A stretch of 27,844 bases of DNA, from positions 75,042 to 102,885 of the forward strand of contig PDIP01000075.1 in NCBI GenBank assembly GCA_002811645.1, given 5' to 3'. The stretch is from Corallochytrium limacisporum. Lineage: Eukaryota > Opisthokonta. Below are positions 27,315 through 27,844 of this stretch, piece by piece. The translations under genes were made by a program, and so were the position numbers. The notes beneath the pieces are model-generated. The model was not told the origin of the DNA. It was given only the letters and a program-made list of their open reading frames with translations, and made no database searches. The number at the start of each line of letters is the position of its first letter. Within the stretch, counting starts at the first letter, position 1.

Positions 27315-27413
27315 CTAAGTGACGTCGTCAGTTCCGTCAACAAACTCAGTGACAATAGGTCCGAAGATGGTGTGGCAGGCACGGCAGTCAAAAAATGCGA
27401 AAGTTTCAGCCAT
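27315..27413 (-). CDS. Short CxxC-containing frame, possible exon
   Basis: 32 residues from an ATG, beginning MAETFAFF and containing DCRACH, a zinc-binding type C-x2-C knuckle, then an acidic end. Nearly all codons end in C or T, a coding-like pattern; an in-frame TGA lies 27 bases upstream of the ATG. CTTCCAG two bases before the ATG could be a splice acceptor, and TATTTAAG about 110 bases upstream a promoter. It stops 88 bases before the zinc-finger frame on the same strand. A joint gene would need a donor inside this frame; I saw no consensus one. Confidence 0.3.
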   Translation of the reverse strand: MAETFAFFDCRACHTIFGPIVTEFVDGTDDVT

Positions 27414-27844
27414 AACTGGAAGTTGTAACCCAGTAAATCAAAAGGTTTCTATAACCCGAAATTTATGTGTAGAAGCCTGTAAAGTAAATCCCGAAGTCGA
27501 CACCAAACAGTGGATGTCAACTCTTAAATAGTGAATTGAAAATGGATTAGTAATACCGTGCCATTAATATCATATATGTAAATAGCCATACCGTTCAAGT
27601 ACCAGGGCGACAATGGTACCCATTCGAATGCATTTGCCTGCCTGTTTGGTTCAGGTCTCCATTCTACTTCCAGTGAAATTCATTGTCCGTCCCCTAAAAG
27701 CAACGTTGCACCAAAAAACAAAAGAGAGGCGGCCGTGGTGTAAACCGCCGCCCTCCGTGCAGGATTGGGGGACCACCCGCACTTCGGTGGAGAGTGTGTG
27801 CGTGTGCCTCTCTCTCTCTCTCTCTCTCTCTCCCTCTCTCTCTC
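27414..27844. other. Terminal AT-rich spacer
   Basis: No gene is supported. An AT-rich portion (about 27,520-27,600) could be the promoter of the minus-strand cysteine-rich frames. The rest leads into simple repeats. Confidence 0.5.
27808..27844 (+). repeat. (CT)n microsatellite at the window edge
   Basis: About 18 CT units with one CCC interruption (27832-27834), preceded by a short GT run (27795-27806). It continues to the last base, so its true length is unknown. Confidence 0.95.

Noticed and set aside
27320-27330. CRE-like TGACGTCGTCA
   Set aside because: It has two extra bases compared with TGACGTCA and lies inside the coding-like CxxC frame, so a promoter role is unlikely.
8127-27844. 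CRISPR array, insertion sequence or viral gene
   Set aside because: No regularly spaced repeats, transposase, integrase or reverse-transcriptase motifs were seen on either strand.

Overview
The window reads as nuclear DNA of a fungus. The supported genes are TRP4-type anthranilate phosphoribosyltransferase, an SNF1/AMPK-related protein kinase, MLH3, an F-box/leucine-rich-repeat protein and a TSR4/PDCD2-type ribosome-biogenesis factor. All are eukaryotic types, there are no bacterial operon signals, and short spliceosomal-type introns seem to be present. The five long genes have no visible introns, and one of them is an uninterrupted 2,563-codon frame. An early-diverging (non-Dikarya) fungus is my guess from gene style only; nothing in the sequence proves the lineage.

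Layout. Positions 1-7055 hold no gene I can support. The part from about 4,400 to 6,300 is strongly pyrimidine-rich on the + strand and flips to a purine-rich block at about 6,307-6,401. Then come: a CAMK-group kinase ending in a CaaX box (7056-8126, +); TRP4 (8780-9850, -), convergent with the kinase; a divergent promoter region of about 1.1 kb; a giant PX / START-like / START-like / multi-membrane-segment protein (10982-18673, +); MLH3 (18744-21212, -), whose stop lies only 70 bp from the giant gene's stop; a region of about 1.1 kb with a perfect palindrome, an E2F-like site and a G-rich block; an F-box/LRR gene (22296-24287, +); and a TSR4/PDCD2-like gene (24416-25939 or 26023, -). The last 1.8 kb holds coding-like minus-strand pieces: a probable two-exon gene with a canonical intron (26692-26043), a small FCS-type zinc-finger frame (27226-26948) and a short CxxC-containing frame (27413-27315). 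The window ends in a CT microsatellite.

The genes do not form one pathway. They cover tryptophan synthesis, kinase signalling, DNA mismatch/crossover repair, ubiquitin targeting, 40S ribosome maturation and, by inference, lipid transfer at membrane contacts. The most unusual item is the giant protein: a phosphoinositide-binding type N-terminus, two START-like folds and membrane segments in one chain recall the logic of LAM/GRAMD1 sterol transporters but with different modules. Second is the CaaX-tailed SNF1-like kinase.
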